Of a DNA stretch of 59,469 bases, positions 45,522 through 55,394 are shown in pieces. The notes beneath the pieces are model-generated. The model was not told where the DNA came from, did not search any database, and saw only the letters and a program-made list of their open reading frames with translations. The stretch is from Candidatus Sumerlaeota bacterium. Lineage in GTDB: Bacteria; Sumerlaeota; Sumerlaeia; UBA8349. Position 1 is the stretch's first letter. Each line of letters opens with the position of its first letter. Made by a program: the position numbers and the translations under genes. Where the stretch lies: the NCBI GenBank assembly GCA_016931035.1, contig JAFGFN010000037.1:1-59469 (forward strand), given 5' to 3'.

Positions 45522-46781
45522 ATGGGTCTCGAGTTCTTCATCGCCCTTCGCCATCTGATGTCGCGCGAACGCCGCGCGCTCATCTCGATCATCACGGTGA
45601 TTTCGATCGTCGGGGTCGTGGTCGGGGTCACGGCGCTGATCATGGTCATCGCGGTGATGGACGGCGCGCAAAAGGACTATCTCAAGCGCCTGATCGACTT
45701 CAACGCCCATCTCCAGGTCCTCCAGGTGGAGATGGGACCGTACGGTCCGCGCGCGGGCGAGATGCAGGATTACCGAAAGGTGCTCGAGGTCGTCGAGGAG
45801 GACCCGGAGGTCGTGGCGACGTCGGCCCTCGTCCAGCGGTTCGCCATGCTCAAGACCGAGGGCCGAGAAGGTGGAAGAACGGAATCGTTTCGGCCCGCCC
45901 AAGTCCTCGGTATCGATCCCGAGCGCGAACGCAAGGTCTCTCGAATGGCGCAGGACCCCGAGGACGTTCAAGGCAAGAGCCTGCCGGGACGCGGAGAGAT
46001 CGTATTGGGCGCGGAGCTGGCCGCCAAGATGGGACTCTGGCTTGGCGACTCGGTGCGCGTCTTCTCGGGATCGTACGCGACGACCGGTCTCGGAATCTCG
46101 TTCAAGAGTTCTCAGTTGCGCGTGGCGGGAGTCTTCAAGTCGGGCGTCTACGACGTGGACGAGATGTTCTCGTACGTGTCGATCCAGGAGGCCCAGGGGC
46201 TGAACTCCCTCGACGACGTCGTGGACATGATTCACGCCAAGGTGCGCGATCCTTACGAGATCGACGCGATTCGTCAACGTATCGAGGCGCGCCTCGGACC
46301 GGCCTACTACGTGCGCACCTGGGCCGAGTTGAATCCGCCCCTGTTCTATGCGCTCAAACTCGAGAAGCTCGGGATGTTCGTCATCACCATGCTGGTCGTC
46401 ATGGTGGCGGCGCTCAACATCGTCGCGACCCTGATCCTCGTCACGATGGAAAAGACCCGCGAGATCGGCATCCTGCGGGCGATGGGGATGTCGCGCCGCA
46501 CGATCCGCCGCGTCTTCATGCTCGAGGGACTCCTGATCGGGGTGGTCGGAACGGGTCTCGGAGTGATCCTGGGCTTGGTCGGCTGCTATATCCTCAAGTA
46601 CCACTGCCCGTTCGAAATCCCCGAGGCGGTGTACGGGCTCAAGGGGCTCCCCGTCCTGGTTCGACCCGTGACGGTCCTCGTCATCTGCGCCACGTCGATC
46701 TGCGTCTGCCTCCTGGCGGCGGTGATCCCGGCGTTCCAGGCCTCGCGTCTCGATATCGTGGAGGCGTTGCGTTATGAGTAA
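45522..46781 (+). CDS. lolC: LolC/LolE-type ABC transporter permease
   Basis: 419 residues with the FtsX/MacB plan: one N-terminal helix (about 22-50), a ~230-residue periplasmic domain, and three C-terminal helices (about 285-305, 340-365 and 380-405). FFIALRHLMSRERRALISIIT at the start and EKTREIGILRAMGMSRRTI are typical of the lipoprotein-releasing permease. With LolD it extracts lipoproteins from the inner membrane. Only one permease gene is present, so it may act as a homodimer (LolF-like). Confidence 0.92.
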   Translation: MGLEFFIALRHLMSRERRALISIITVISIVGVVVGVTALIMVIAVMDGAQKDYLKRLIDFNAHLQVLQVEMGPYGPRAGEMQDYRKVLEVVEEDPEVVATSALVQRFAMLKTEGREGGRTESFRPAQVLGIDPERERKVSRMAQDPEDVQGKSLPGRGEIVLGAELAAKMGLWLGDSVRVFSGSYATTGLGISFKSSQLRVAGVFKSGVYDVDEMFSYVSIQEAQGLNSLDDVVDMIHAKVRDPYEIDAIRQRIEARLGPAYYVRTWAELNPPLFYALKLEKLGMFVITMLVVMVAALNIVATLILVTMEKTREIGILRAMGMSRRTIRRVFMLEGLLIGVVGTGLGVILGLVGCYILKYHCPFEIPEAVYGLKGLPVLVRPVTVLVICATSICVCLLAAVIPAFQASRLDIVEALRYE

Positions 46782-47481
46782 GGCCGGCTCAAAAGATCGG
46801 GGCAACGGCGCGGCGATTCGCGTCTCGGGCGTGACGAAGGACTACCACGACGGAGAGCGGGTGCTGCACGTGTTGCGCGGGGCCGACCTGACGGTCCAAC
46901 GCGGCGAGATCGTCGCCATCGTCGGCCAGAGCGGCTCGGGCAAAAGCACGCTCCTCCATCTCCTCGGCGCGCTCGACCGCCCGACCAAGGGGCGGATCGA
47001 GATCGAGGGCGAGGACCTGGCGGCGCTGGGCGGTCCGGCGCTCGACCGGCTGCGCCTCGAGAAGATCGGCTTCGTCTTCCAGTTTCACCACCTGATGCCC
47101 GGTCTGAAAGCGTGGGAAAACGTCGCGATGCCCGCCCTGGTGGCGCGCCGCTCCGACACCGGGTCGAAGGCCGCCGCGATCGACCTTCTCGAAAGCGTCG
47201 GGATGGGGGAGCGCCTCAACCACCGTCCGGCGAAGCTCTCGGGCGGCGAACAACAGCGCGTCGCCTTGGCCCGCGCCCTGATGAACGACCCCCACCTCAT
47301 TCTGGCCGACGAACCCACGGGAAACCTGGACGAAGAGATGAGCCGCCAGGTGATCGATCTGCTCTGGAACGTGACGCGCGAACATGGCCGCTCGCTGGTC
47401 ATCGTCACTCACGAAACCTTCATTGCCGAGAAGGCCGATCGGGTCCTGCGCCTTCACGAGGGACGTCTTCGCCCGGCGTGA
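46774..47481 (+). CDS. lolD: Lipoprotein-releasing ABC transporter ATPase LolD
   Basis: 235 residues. Walker A GQSGSGKST, signature LSGGEQQRVALARAL, Walker B LILADEPTGNLD and the switch His (VIVTHE) are intact. It overlaps the lolC stop by 8 nt, so the two are translationally coupled. It powers sorting of lipoproteins such as FlgH toward the outer membrane. Confidence 0.94.
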   Translation: MSKAGSKDRGNGAAIRVSGVTKDYHDGERVLHVLRGADLTVQRGEIVAIVGQSGSGKSTLLHLLGALDRPTKGRIEIEGEDLAALGGPALDRLRLEKIGFVFQFHHLMPGLKAWENVAMPALVARRSDTGSKAAAIDLLESVGMGERLNHRPAKLSGGEQQRVALARALMNDPHLILADEPTGNLDEEMSRQVIDLLWNVTREHGRSLVIVTHETFIAEKADRVLRLHEGRLRPA

Positions 47482-47541
47482 GCCTCTGGGACCCGTAGAT
47501 CCGTATCGATCCGTTGGGCGTGCGAAGGATAGAAGACGGAT

Positions 47542-48306
47542 CTATCCGAGGAGGGCGGGAAGCTGGTCGATCCGGTCGAGAATCGCGGCCGCGCCGAGCT
47601 CGAGCAGGCGCTCGGGCGGGTGAACGCCGTAGCGGACGCCCAGGGCGGCGACCCCGGCGTTCTCGGCAACGCGCATGTCGGCCTCGCCGTCGCCGACGAC
47701 CAGGGTTTGGAGCGGCGAAACGCCCGCCTGCTCCATGATGCGCCGAAGCATCGCCGGATCGGGTTTCGTCGGGTGCGAGTCGCTCTCGCCGTACACCGCC
47801 ATGAAATACTTGGCGAGTCCGAGGTTCGCGACGATGCGAACCGTGAGATCGTGGAACTTGTTGCTCAGGACGCCCAGGGCGATCCCGCGTTGTTGGAGAA
47901 GGGCGAGGGTCTCCCGGACCCCTTCATAGCACCGCGAGAAATCGGTCGCGTGGTCGGCATAGTACCGGCGCCACGAATCGTAGGCGCGGTCGACCGCCTC
48001 CTCGGGAATCTCGCGGTCTCCCCCCATCAGGCGGCGCATCAAGACCCGCGCGCCGAACCCGACCTTCGACTTGACCAACGCGACCGGGAGGGTCGGCAGT
48101 CCGGCCTCGCGCAGGGCGTAGTTCGCCGCCGCCGCGATGTCGTCGAACGTATCGACCAACGTCCCGTCGAGATCGAAAACGATGAGATGAATGGGAGAAA
48201 AGAGAGTGGACGGGGCGGAAGAAGCGCTCTCGACAGGCGAGCGGTTTTCTTCTGCGTCCGCTCCGTCTACCCGGTATAGCCCGCCCAGCCCGTTCGTTTC
48301 GTTCAT
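47542..48306 (-). CDS. gph: HAD-family phosphatase, phosphoglycolate phosphatase-like
   Basis: 254 residues. HAD motif I FDLDGTLVDT (near residue 44), motif II VLSNK, motif III lysine in SHPTKPDP and motif IV VVGDGEADM are present with a helical cap, the Gph/PgmB pattern. 2-phosphoglycolate is the likely substrate, but close relatives act on other sugar phosphates. The start at 48306 gives a ~37-residue lead before the fold. It follows rlmD by 17 nt on the same strand. Confidence 0.85.
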   Translation of the reverse strand: MNETNGLGGLYRVDGADAEENRSPVESASSAPSTLFSPIHLIVFDLDGTLVDTFDDIAAAANYALREAGLPTLPVALVKSKVGFGARVLMRRLMGGDREIPEEAVDRAYDSWRRYYADHATDFSRCYEGVRETLALLQQRGIALGVLSNKFHDLTVRIVANLGLAKYFMAVYGESDSHPTKPDPAMLRRIMEQAGVSPLQTLVVGDGEADMRVAENAGVAALGVRYGVHPPERLLELGAAAILDRIDQLPALLG

Positions 48307-48323
48307 TATGCCCGGTCCTTCGT

Positions 48324-49733
48324 TCACCGCGCGCTTTCCTCCCGGTCGAACCGGATCACGGTCTCGATGTGAAACGTTTGCGGGAAGAGGTCGACCGGCT
48401 GCATGAGCGCGGGACGATATCCCGAACCGACGATCTCGACCAAGTCCCTGGCCAGAGTCGAGGGGTTGCACGACACGTAGATCATACGCGGCGCGCGAAG
48501 AGCCAGCAGCCCCTTGAGCGAGCGCTTGTCCATTCCCCCGCGCGGCGGGTCCATGATGACGCAACCGAAATCGCCGCCCGGCATCGACGCCGCCAGGGGT
48601 AGCGCCTCGCGCATGTTCCCGGCCAGAAACGTGCAATTCGCAATGCCGTTGCGCTCGGCGTTGGCCCGAGCGTCCCAGATGGCGTCGCGCAGCAGTTCGA
48701 TGCCCACCAGATCTCGGACCTTGTCGGCGCAGAACAGACCGATCGTTCCCGTGCCGCAGTAGGCGTCGAGAAGACGCGGCGCGGACCCGTCGCCCGGCAC
48801 CATGTCGCGAACAACGCCGTAGAGCCGTTCCGCCGCGGGCGTATTGACCTGAAAGAACGACAGCGGCGAGACGCGAAACGTGAGATGGCCGATCTTCTCG
48901 TCCAGCTGAGGCTCGCCCCACCGCCACACCTCGCGATCCTGTTTGGCGACGTCGGCCAGGCCCGCGTTGACTCCCCAGACGAACCCCTTGAGACGAGGAC
49001 AGGCTTCGCGCAACGCCTCGACGAGCTCCGGCGGATCGGGCAATTCCCCCTCGCGCGTGAGAAGGAGGGCGATATACTCGTCGCTCGCCACGCTGTGGCG
49101 CAGAATCAGGTGCCGCAGGAAACCCGTGTGCTTGAGAGGGTCGTGCGCCGTCAGTTTCTTGGACCGGACCCACCGCGTCATCGCCCCGAGGATCGCGTCC
49201 ATCGGCTCGGGTTGGAGAAGACACTTCGGCACTTCGAGAATCTTCGAGAACTGCCCGGGACGGTGAAAACCGAGAATGGCGTTCCCTTCAGCATCGGTCC
49301 CGAAGGTGTAGTCCATCTTGTTGCGGTAGCGCCACTCGCGGGGGGACGCGACGATCGACTCGATCCGTTCGGGTCGCGCGGCGCCGAGATGCTGCAAGGT
49401 GGCTTCGGCCTGGCGCTGCTTATGAACGAGTTGCTGTTCGTAGGGGAGATTCTGCCAGGTGCACCCCCCGCATTCCCCAAACAGCGGACACGGGGGGACG
49501 ATGCGATGGGGCGAAGGCGAGAGAATCTCCTCGATTCGCGCCTCGGCGTGGTTCTTGCGCCGGCGAGTCACGCGAACCCGAAGCCGGTCGCCCGGCACAC
49601 CCTGGTCGACGAACACGACAAAGCCGCCGATCCGCCCAATCCCTTGTCCGCCGTAGGCCAAGTCCTCGACGGTGAGCTCGAGCGCCGTTTCGCGCTGAAT
49701 CTTGTCGGCGCTTCTCGTTGCGTCAGCCGCCAT
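48324..49733 (-). CDS. rlmD: 23S rRNA (uracil-5-)-methyltransferase RlmD-like
   Basis: 469 residues. An N-terminal TRAM domain (ELTVEDLAYGGQGIGRI), a four-Cys iron-sulphur site (CPLFGECGGCTWQ plus a later Cys), the SAM fold (LLDAYCGTGTIGLF) and the nucleophile in VSCNPSTLARD define the TrmA/RlmC/RlmD family. Of these, RlmD-like (m5U1939) is most common in such genomes, but the exact target is not certain. Its start overlaps the YkgJ gene end by 11 nt. Confidence 0.88.
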   Translation of the reverse strand: MAADATRSADKIQRETALELTVEDLAYGGQGIGRIGGFVVFVDQGVPGDRLRVRVTRRRKNHAEARIEEILSPSPHRIVPPCPLFGECGGCTWQNLPYEQQLVHKQRQAEATLQHLGAARPERIESIVASPREWRYRNKMDYTFGTDAEGNAILGFHRPGQFSKILEVPKCLLQPEPMDAILGAMTRWVRSKKLTAHDPLKHTGFLRHLILRHSVASDEYIALLLTREGELPDPPELVEALREACPRLKGFVWGVNAGLADVAKQDREVWRWGEPQLDEKIGHLTFRVSPLSFFQVNTPAAERLYGVVRDMVPGDGSAPRLLDAYCGTGTIGLFCADKVRDLVGIELLRDAIWDARANAERNGIANCTFLAGNMREALPLAASMPGGDFGCVIMDPPRGGMDKRSLKGLLALRAPRMIYVSCNPSTLARDLVEIVGSGYRPALMQPVDLFPQTFHIETVIRFDREESAR

Positions 49734-50124
49734 CCGACGTCTCCCGTTCCGCGGCGAGCGCCTTGAGCCCTTCGCACCAATCGGACGCGTCGCTTCGAGT
49801 CCAGAGCGCCGGGAAATCGCGACACTGATCGGGCTTGACCTCTTCGATCGCGCACGTCGCCGGACCGTTCTTCGTCCGGCGGAGGAAGATACACGGAATA
49901 TCGTTCCCCTCGGCGTCGATCAGCCAGCGGTCGAGCCCCTTGCGGTAGTGGGTATATTCGTCGAGAAAGCGTCCGTACGGGACGCCGAGAAAGTCGGCGA
50001 TTCGGCGGCATTCCGCCGCCGAAACGCTCACAAACCCCTCTCCCGTGCAGCACGAGCCGCACCGCAGACAGACGAATTGCGCGTCGCTTGAAGAGGATTC
50101 GTCGCATTCGCACTCCGGTCTCAT
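49723..50124 (-). CDS. YkgJ-family cysteine-cluster protein
   Basis: 133 residues. The family Cys ladder is present: CLRCGSCCTG near residue 20, PCIFL, CAIEEVKPDQCRDFP, predicted to bind zinc or an iron-sulphur cluster. Function is unknown. The start at 50124 gives the family length. It leads the ykgJ-rlmD-gph operon. Confidence 0.88.
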   Translation of the reverse strand: MRPECECDESSSSDAQFVCLRCGSCCTGEGFVSVSAAECRRIADFLGVPYGRFLDEYTHYRKGLDRWLIDAEGNDIPCIFLRRTKNGPATCAIEEVKPDQCRDFPALWTRSDASDWCEGLKALAAERETSDGG

Positions 50125-50760
50125 CGCTACGCCGTGTTCCTTCCTTGCCCGCCCTTCGGCGGAAGATACGTGATCCTTGCAGCATCGCACACGGCGCGAA
50201 GAAATCAATCTGTTTTCTCCCCGGGACCGTCCGACGCGATCCGAAGACGAGAGAATCCGCCCCCGCACGAGAACCGGGCGGCGGCCTGGACACGAGGCCT
50301 CCTATTCCACTCGGACGGCGCCGACACGGGCGCCAAAAACAGTTGTGTTCTATCGCGAGTAATCGTATAATTCGGGGGATCGCTAATAGTCGTAAATACC
50401 TTCTCACGTTTCCCGAGGTTCAGAAGGGATCGGACGAGACTCTCGTCATCGTCGGAGTTCGCGCTCTCGAGGCGAGAGTCGGTCGTTGGCGGCGGGCTCT
50501 CGGCGGGTCCGCTTGGCGATTCGGTCGTTCAGCGCCTGACGCGTCGTTGAGAGAGGGGGGAGCGCGCGTCTTGCCCAGAGAGAAGGCCCCAGGCCGTCGC
50601 ACGTCTTCTTCGGCAACGTAGGGGCCATCGTCGGCAGACCGGTTTTTCGGGCGACTCACAGAAATCGAAGACACGATCCGTCGTCTTCGCCAGAGACTTG
50701 CGGCGACGACGAGAGCTCGGACGGAAAGTCGTCGTCTGGGGAGGCAGGGATAGTGCAAGT
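50125..50760. other. Divergent intergenic region with a long leader
   Basis: About 636 nt between the YkgJ gene (-) and the hybrid kinase (+). It contains a strong rightward promoter (50343-50371), and then ~380 nt of GC-rich leader before the kinase ATG. No riboswitch or small gene could be recognised, but the leader is long enough to hold one. Confidence 0.5.
50343..50371 (+). promoter_or_regulatory. Strong sigma-70-type promoter upstream of the hybrid kinase
   Basis: TTGTGT (50343-50348) and a consensus TATAAT (50366-50371) are exactly 17 nt apart. The expected start is near 50378, giving an unusually long 5' leader. Confidence 0.6.
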
Positions 50761-53700
50761 ATGACGGACGACACCCCCCGCACGCACTCGCAGGAAAACC
50801 GGATCCGGATCTCGGGAATCGACATCGAATGGCGTCCCAACAAGGGTGTCTGCGCGTTCGAGAAGATGCCGGTTGCCATGATGTGGGTGGATACGACTCT
50901 GGGCGGCCTGATGTCGGCCATCCAGGCCATGGTTGGAACTGAGCGCTTCGTTCTCGCTCTTCAAAGCCGGGGACGCGAGAGCGTCGAGGCGGATTGGGGC
51001 GTTATTTCGAAGTTCCCGGATTTCCGAGACGGGTTCAAAGCGATCGCCAACATTGCCGCCGTCGCCGGCTGGGGCGCATGGGAACTCGTCTCGCTCGACG
51101 TGGACGGCAAGGAATGCCGTTTTCGCGTAGCGGACAGTTGGGAAGGGCGCTACCAGAAGGCCCTTGGCGTCTGTTGGGGAAGCGGCATGGTGGCCGGCAA
51201 GATGGCGGGATACGCCTCGAAGCTCTTCGAGACCAACTGCTGGGCCGACCAGACGTCCTTCATCGCTCGCGGCGACACCTTCGACGAATTCACCGTCGGG
51301 CCTTCCCCGCGGACAATCGAAGACGAGATCGAGAGGATGCTCGCTTCGGATCAGGCAACCCGAGCCGATATGGCCGTCGCGCTTCGCAATCTGGAGCGGG
51401 AAATCGCCGAGCGCGCACAAGCGGAGGAGGCTCTACGGGAGAGCGAGGAGAAGTTTCGCGCTCTCGTCGAAACCAGCAGCGATTGGATTTGGGAGATCGA
51501 CCTGCGCGGAAAACATATCTATACGAACGCTCGGATCCGGGACATTCTGGCGATCGAACCGGAAGAACTCCTCCAAGCGAGTGCGGGGAGTTTCGTTCAT
51601 CCCGAGGACATTCCGCGTTTCGAGACGGTGTATGCCGAAAGCATCGCCGCAAAGAAGGGTTGGCAAAGGACCGTTCTTCGATGGCGGCACGCGGACGGTT
51701 CCTACCGCTGGCTGGAATCGAACGCGGTCGCCGTGACGGCCTGCGACGGCAACTTGACGGGATTTCGAGGCGTCGACCGCGACATCACCGAGCGCAAGCA
51801 GGCGGGGGAAGCGCTGCGTCGCGAGAGCGCGTTCAGCCAGGCCATCGTCGACCGCGCGGCCGAGGGGCTTTGCGTCTGTCACGGCGTCGAGGAGTTCCCC
51901 TGTGTGAGGTTCACGGTGTGGAACGCCCGCATGGTCGAGATCACCGGCTATACGATGGAGGAGATCAACCGGATGGGTTGGTACCAAACGGTTTACCCCG
52001 ATCCGGAGGTGCGGTCCCGGGCTGAGGCGCGCATGGCCCGAATGAGGGAGGGAGACGACCTGATCGGCGAGGAATGGGTCATCGCGCGCAAGAACGGAGA
52101 AGAGCGCACCCTGATGATCTCGACCTCCGTCGTGGAGGCCACCGACGGCACCGCGCATGTCCTGGCCTTGATGCACGACATTACGGAACGCAAACGCGCC
52201 GAGGAGGCGGAGCGGCGCGCCCAACGCGAATGGGAGGACATCTTCCAGGCAATCGGCCATCCCACGATCATCCTGGATTCGGATCAGCGCATCGTGGCCG
52301 CGAACCGAGCGATGTTGCAGGCTTCGGGCAAGAGAATCGAAGAACTGCAGGGAGAACTCTGTTTTCCAGTGTGCCACGGTCGCGAGACCACTTCGCCGCC
52401 GGAATCGTGTCCGTTCCGCAGGACGTGTTCGTCCTCGCAGGTGGAAACCGAGGAGATGGAAGTGGAAGCGTTCGGCGGAACGTATCTGGTTTCCTGCACG
52501 CCCGTGCTCGACGCCGAGGGCCGTGTGGAGAAGACGATTCACATCGCCACCGACATCACGGACCGAAAGAAGGCCGAAGCCGAGCGACTCGAGTTGGAGA
52601 GACACCTTCTCGACGCCCAGAAGCTCGAGAGCCTCGGAATCCTGGCGGGCGGAATCGCCCACGACTTCAACAATCTCCTCATGGCGGTTCTCGGGAACCT
52701 CGATCTGGCCCAGGGCGACACGCCGCGGACCTCCCTGGTCCGCGTCAGTATCGAGCAAGCCATGTTGGCCGCCCGCCGGGCCACGGACCTCACGCGCCAA
52801 CTGCTGGCCTATTCCGGCAAGGGACGGTTCGTTGTCACGCGTATGGATCTGAGCCAACTCGTCCAGGAGAACGCGGACCTGTTCCGGGCCGCGATCGCGC
52901 GGACGGTCAGCATGAACCTCTGCCTCCAACCTCGGCGGTGCGTGATCGAGGCCGATCCGGGCCAGCTCCAACAGGTAATCATGAACCTCATCACGAACGC
53001 TTCCGAAGCGATCGGCGAAGCCGCGGGAACGATCGCGCTTGCCACCGGCGTGCAGGAGTGCGACGAGGCGTATCTGGCCCAGAGCCGACTCAGCGACAAG
53101 CCCGCGCCGGGGTCATTCGTCTTCCTCGAGGTGTCGGACACGGGAGACGGGATGAACGAGGAGACAATCGAGCAGATCTTCGATCCGTTCTTCACCACCA
53201 AGTTCACCGGACGCGGACTGGGAATGCCGGCGGTGTCGGGGATCGTCCGAGGACACAAGGGCGCGATCCTGATCGAGAGCGCGATAGGCAAAGGAACGAC
53301 GATACGCGTTCTCTTTCCCGACTGCGGCGGAGAGAGCGTCGAAGTCGACAAGGTCTCGGACGCGGCCGTGGTCGCCACGCGGCCTCCCGCCCACAGCGGC
53401 AAGATCCTGGTGGCGGACGACGAGGAGGCGATCCTCCATTTGTGCGAAGCGTTCCTGCGGCAACTCGGCTATCAAGCCTTGAGCGCGGCGGACGGCCAAG
53501 AGGCATTGGCGCTGTTCGAGCGACACTCGGACGAAATCGAGGGCGTCCTGCTCGATCTCACCATGCCGCGGATGGACGGCCTGACCGCGTTCCGCGAGAT
53601 GAGGCGCCTACGCCCCGACATCAAGGTGATCCTGTGCAGCGGCTATAGCGAGAAAGAGGCGACTCGGCGGTTCACGTCCGAAGGTCTGACCGGTTTTCTC

Positions 53701-53781
53701 CAGAAACCCTATCTGATGCGGGAGCTGAGGGAGATGATCGAGCGCGTTCTGCCCGATCCCCGACAATCCCCGCCCGTGTGA
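50761..53781 (+). CDS. Soluble hybrid histidine kinase with V4R-like and three PAS domains
   Basis: 1006 residues, no membrane segment. Residues ~15-180 resemble the V4R (4-vinyl reductase-like) small-molecule sensor of XylR/DmpR-type regulators (GSGMVAGKMAGYASKLF, then ARGDTFDEFTV). Three PAS domains follow (~228-345, 355-477, 488-603); the third carries a Cys/His cluster (C534, C538, H539, C550, C556). The kinase core has H634 in GGIAHDFNNLL, an N box at NLITNASEA and DTGDGM. A receiver domain (880-995) has acidic DDEE and phosphoacceptor D932 (LLDLTMP). The HDFNN form marks the family-4 hybrid kinases. The signal and final partner are unknown; no output regulator is adjacent. Confidence 0.92.
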   Translation: MTDDTPRTHSQENRIRISGIDIEWRPNKGVCAFEKMPVAMMWVDTTLGGLMSAIQAMVGTERFVLALQSRGRESVEADWGVISKFPDFRDGFKAIANIAAVAGWGAWELVSLDVDGKECRFRVADSWEGRYQKALGVCWGSGMVAGKMAGYASKLFETNCWADQTSFIARGDTFDEFTVGPSPRTIEDEIERMLASDQATRADMAVALRNLEREIAERAQAEEALRESEEKFRALVETSSDWIWEIDLRGKHIYTNARIRDILAIEPEELLQASAGSFVHPEDIPRFETVYAESIAAKKGWQRTVLRWRHADGSYRWLESNAVAVTACDGNLTGFRGVDRDITERKQAGEALRRESAFSQAIVDRAAEGLCVCHGVEEFPCVRFTVWNARMVEITGYTMEEINRMGWYQTVYPDPEVRSRAEARMARMREGDDLIGEEWVIARKNGEERTLMISTSVVEATDGTAHVLALMHDITERKRAEEAERRAQREWEDIFQAIGHPTIILDSDQRIVAANRAMLQASGKRIEELQGELCFPVCHGRETTSPPESCPFRRTCSSSQVETEEMEVEAFGGTYLVSCTPVLDAEGRVEKTIHIATDITDRKKAEAERLELERHLLDAQKLESLGILAGGIAHDFNNLLMAVLGNLDLAQGDTPRTSLVRVSIEQAMLAARRATDLTRQLLAYSGKGRFVVTRMDLSQLVQENADLFRAAIARTVSMNLCLQPRRCVIEADPGQLQQVIMNLITNASEAIGEAAGTIALATGVQECDEAYLAQSRLSDKPAPGSFVFLEVSDTGDGMNEETIEQIFDPFFTTKFTGRGLGMPAVSGIVRGHKGAILIESAIGKGTTIRVLFPDCGGESVEVDKVSDAAVVATRPPAHSGKILVADDEEAILHLCEAFLRQLGYQALSAADGQEALALFERHSDEIEGVLLDLTMPRMDGLTAFREMRRLRPDIKVILCSGYSEKEATRRFTSEGLTGFLQKPYLMRELREMIERVLPDPRQSPPV

Positions 53782-53842
53782 GACCCCCCGACCGCGAGAC
53801 CCGATCCCCCAGCGCTCCCGACGAACGAGTCCGCGGATCCGA

Positions 53843-55291
53843 TCAGAGTATGAACTTGCTCAAGTCTTCGTTGCGGACGATGTCGGCCAACCGTTCGTTC
53901 ACGTACTTCGAGTCGACGACGACCGTTTGTCCGCGCATCCGGTTCGCGTTGAAGGAGACGTCCTCGAAAACCTTCTCGATCACGGTGTGGAGTCGGCGCG
54001 CGCCGATGTTTTCGGTCTGCTGGTTCACCTGGTAGGCGCACGATGCCAGTTGGTCGATTCCGTCCTCGGCGAAAACCACCCGGACCTCTTCGGTTTCCAT
54101 GAGCGCCTGGTACTGCTTGGTCAGGGCATTGTCGGGCTCGACGAGGATGCGGCGAAAGTCCTCGGCCGTCAAAGACTCGAGCTCGACGCGCAAGGGGAAG
54201 CGTCCCTGGAGCTCGGGAATCAGGTCCGACGGTTTCGAGATGTGGAACGCGCCCGAAGCGACAAACAAGACATGCTCGGTCGAGACCACGCCGTACTTGG
54301 TCGCGACGGTCGACCCCTCGATCAGGGGCAGGATGTCGCGCTGCACCCCCTCGCGCGAGACGTCGGGTCCGTAGCCGCCCGACCCGCGCCCGGCGATCTT
54401 GTCGATTTCGTCGATGAAGACGATGCCGGATTGCTGAACGCGGTCCAGGGCTTCGGCGACCACCTTGTCCATGTCCAGAAGCCGGTCCACTTCCTCGTCC
54501 ACGAGGATCTGGCGCGCGTGGCGAATCGGCAGTCGCTTTTCCTGCGGCTTCTGGGGCGCCATGCGTTCGATCATCTGTTGCAGCTGACCCATCATCTCGG
54601 CCTCGTTGCCCAGACCGAATCCGATGACGTTGCCCTGCAATCCGCCTCGCGAACGCACGTGGACGTCCACTTCCCGATCTTCGAACGCGCCGCTCACGAG
54701 ACCTTTGCGCAGCTTCTCTCGCGTCCGCTCCCATCGTTCTTCGCTCATGCCGCCGCGGGCGTCGTCGGAATCGGACGATTCGCTCTGCGCCGGCGCGCTC
54801 TCCGCGCCCGGAAACCCGAAGGGCGAGGGCGAAACGGCCGCCGCCGGAGACACGGGACGAGGAAGGAGAAGATCGAGCAATCGTTCGTTCGCCGTCTCGG
54901 TGGCGCGCTCGAGAATCTCGGCGGTCCGTTCCTCGCGCACCATCTTGACGCCGATATCGACCAGGTCGCGCACCATGCTTTCGACGTCGCGTCCGACGTA
55001 GCCGACCTCGGTGTACTTCGAGGCCTCGACCTTGAGGAACGGGGCTCCGGCCAGACGCGCCAAGCGGCGCGAGATCTCCGTCTTGCCGACCCCGGTCGGT
55101 CCGATCATCAGGATATTCTTGGGCGTCACTTCGTCGCGCAGGTCCTCGGCGATGAGTTTGCGCCGCGCGCGATTGCGCAACGCGATCGCCACCATTTTCT
55201 TCGCGCGATGTTGGCCGATAATGAACTTGTCGAGCTCCGCCACGATCTCGTGCGGCGTCAGGCCTTCGATCACCGGTTGTTGGGCTTCCAT
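53843..55291 (-). CDS. hslU: HslU, ATPase subunit of the HslUV protease
   Basis: 482 residues. The AAA+ core has Walker A GPTGVGKTE (64-72), Walker B FIDEIDK, an I-domain insertion with an acidic/Ser-rich stretch (~120-175), the sensor region, and the C-terminal tail LSKFIL that normally docks into HslV. AGGAGA lies 6 nt before the ATG at 55291. hslV, which normally precedes it, is absent: the upstream gap (55292-55536) has no peptidase sequence. The docking tail argues that HslV exists elsewhere. Confidence 0.95.
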   Translation of the reverse strand: MEAQQPVIEGLTPHEIVAELDKFIIGQHRAKKMVAIALRNRARRKLIAEDLRDEVTPKNILMIGPTGVGKTEISRRLARLAGAPFLKVEASKYTEVGYVGRDVESMVRDLVDIGVKMVREERTAEILERATETANERLLDLLLPRPVSPAAAVSPSPFGFPGAESAPAQSESSDSDDARGGMSEERWERTREKLRKGLVSGAFEDREVDVHVRSRGGLQGNVIGFGLGNEAEMMGQLQQMIERMAPQKPQEKRLPIRHARQILVDEEVDRLLDMDKVVAEALDRVQQSGIVFIDEIDKIAGRGSGGYGPDVSREGVQRDILPLIEGSTVATKYGVVSTEHVLFVASGAFHISKPSDLIPELQGRFPLRVELESLTAEDFRRILVEPDNALTKQYQALMETEEVRVVFAEDGIDQLASCAYQVNQQTENIGARRLHTVIEKVFEDVSFNANRMRGQTVVVDSKYVNERLADIVRNEDLSKFIL

Positions 55292-55358
55292 TTCGTTCTC
55301 CTGAGTGTTCACGCGTCCGGGCGCGATCTCCCGTCCGCGTTCCTCGCGGAGGGATTGC

Positions 55359-55394
55359 GAAGTGGACGGGATGGGCGAAGTGGACTCAATGGAC
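55359..55394. repeat. 9-nt array upstream of hslU
   Basis: GAAGTGGAC, GGGATGGGC, GAAGTGGAC, TCAATGGAC: four 9-nt units with core TGG-(A/G)-C, the complement of the TCCA core at 44746-44781. The rest of 55292-55536 contains no gene. Confidence 0.75.
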
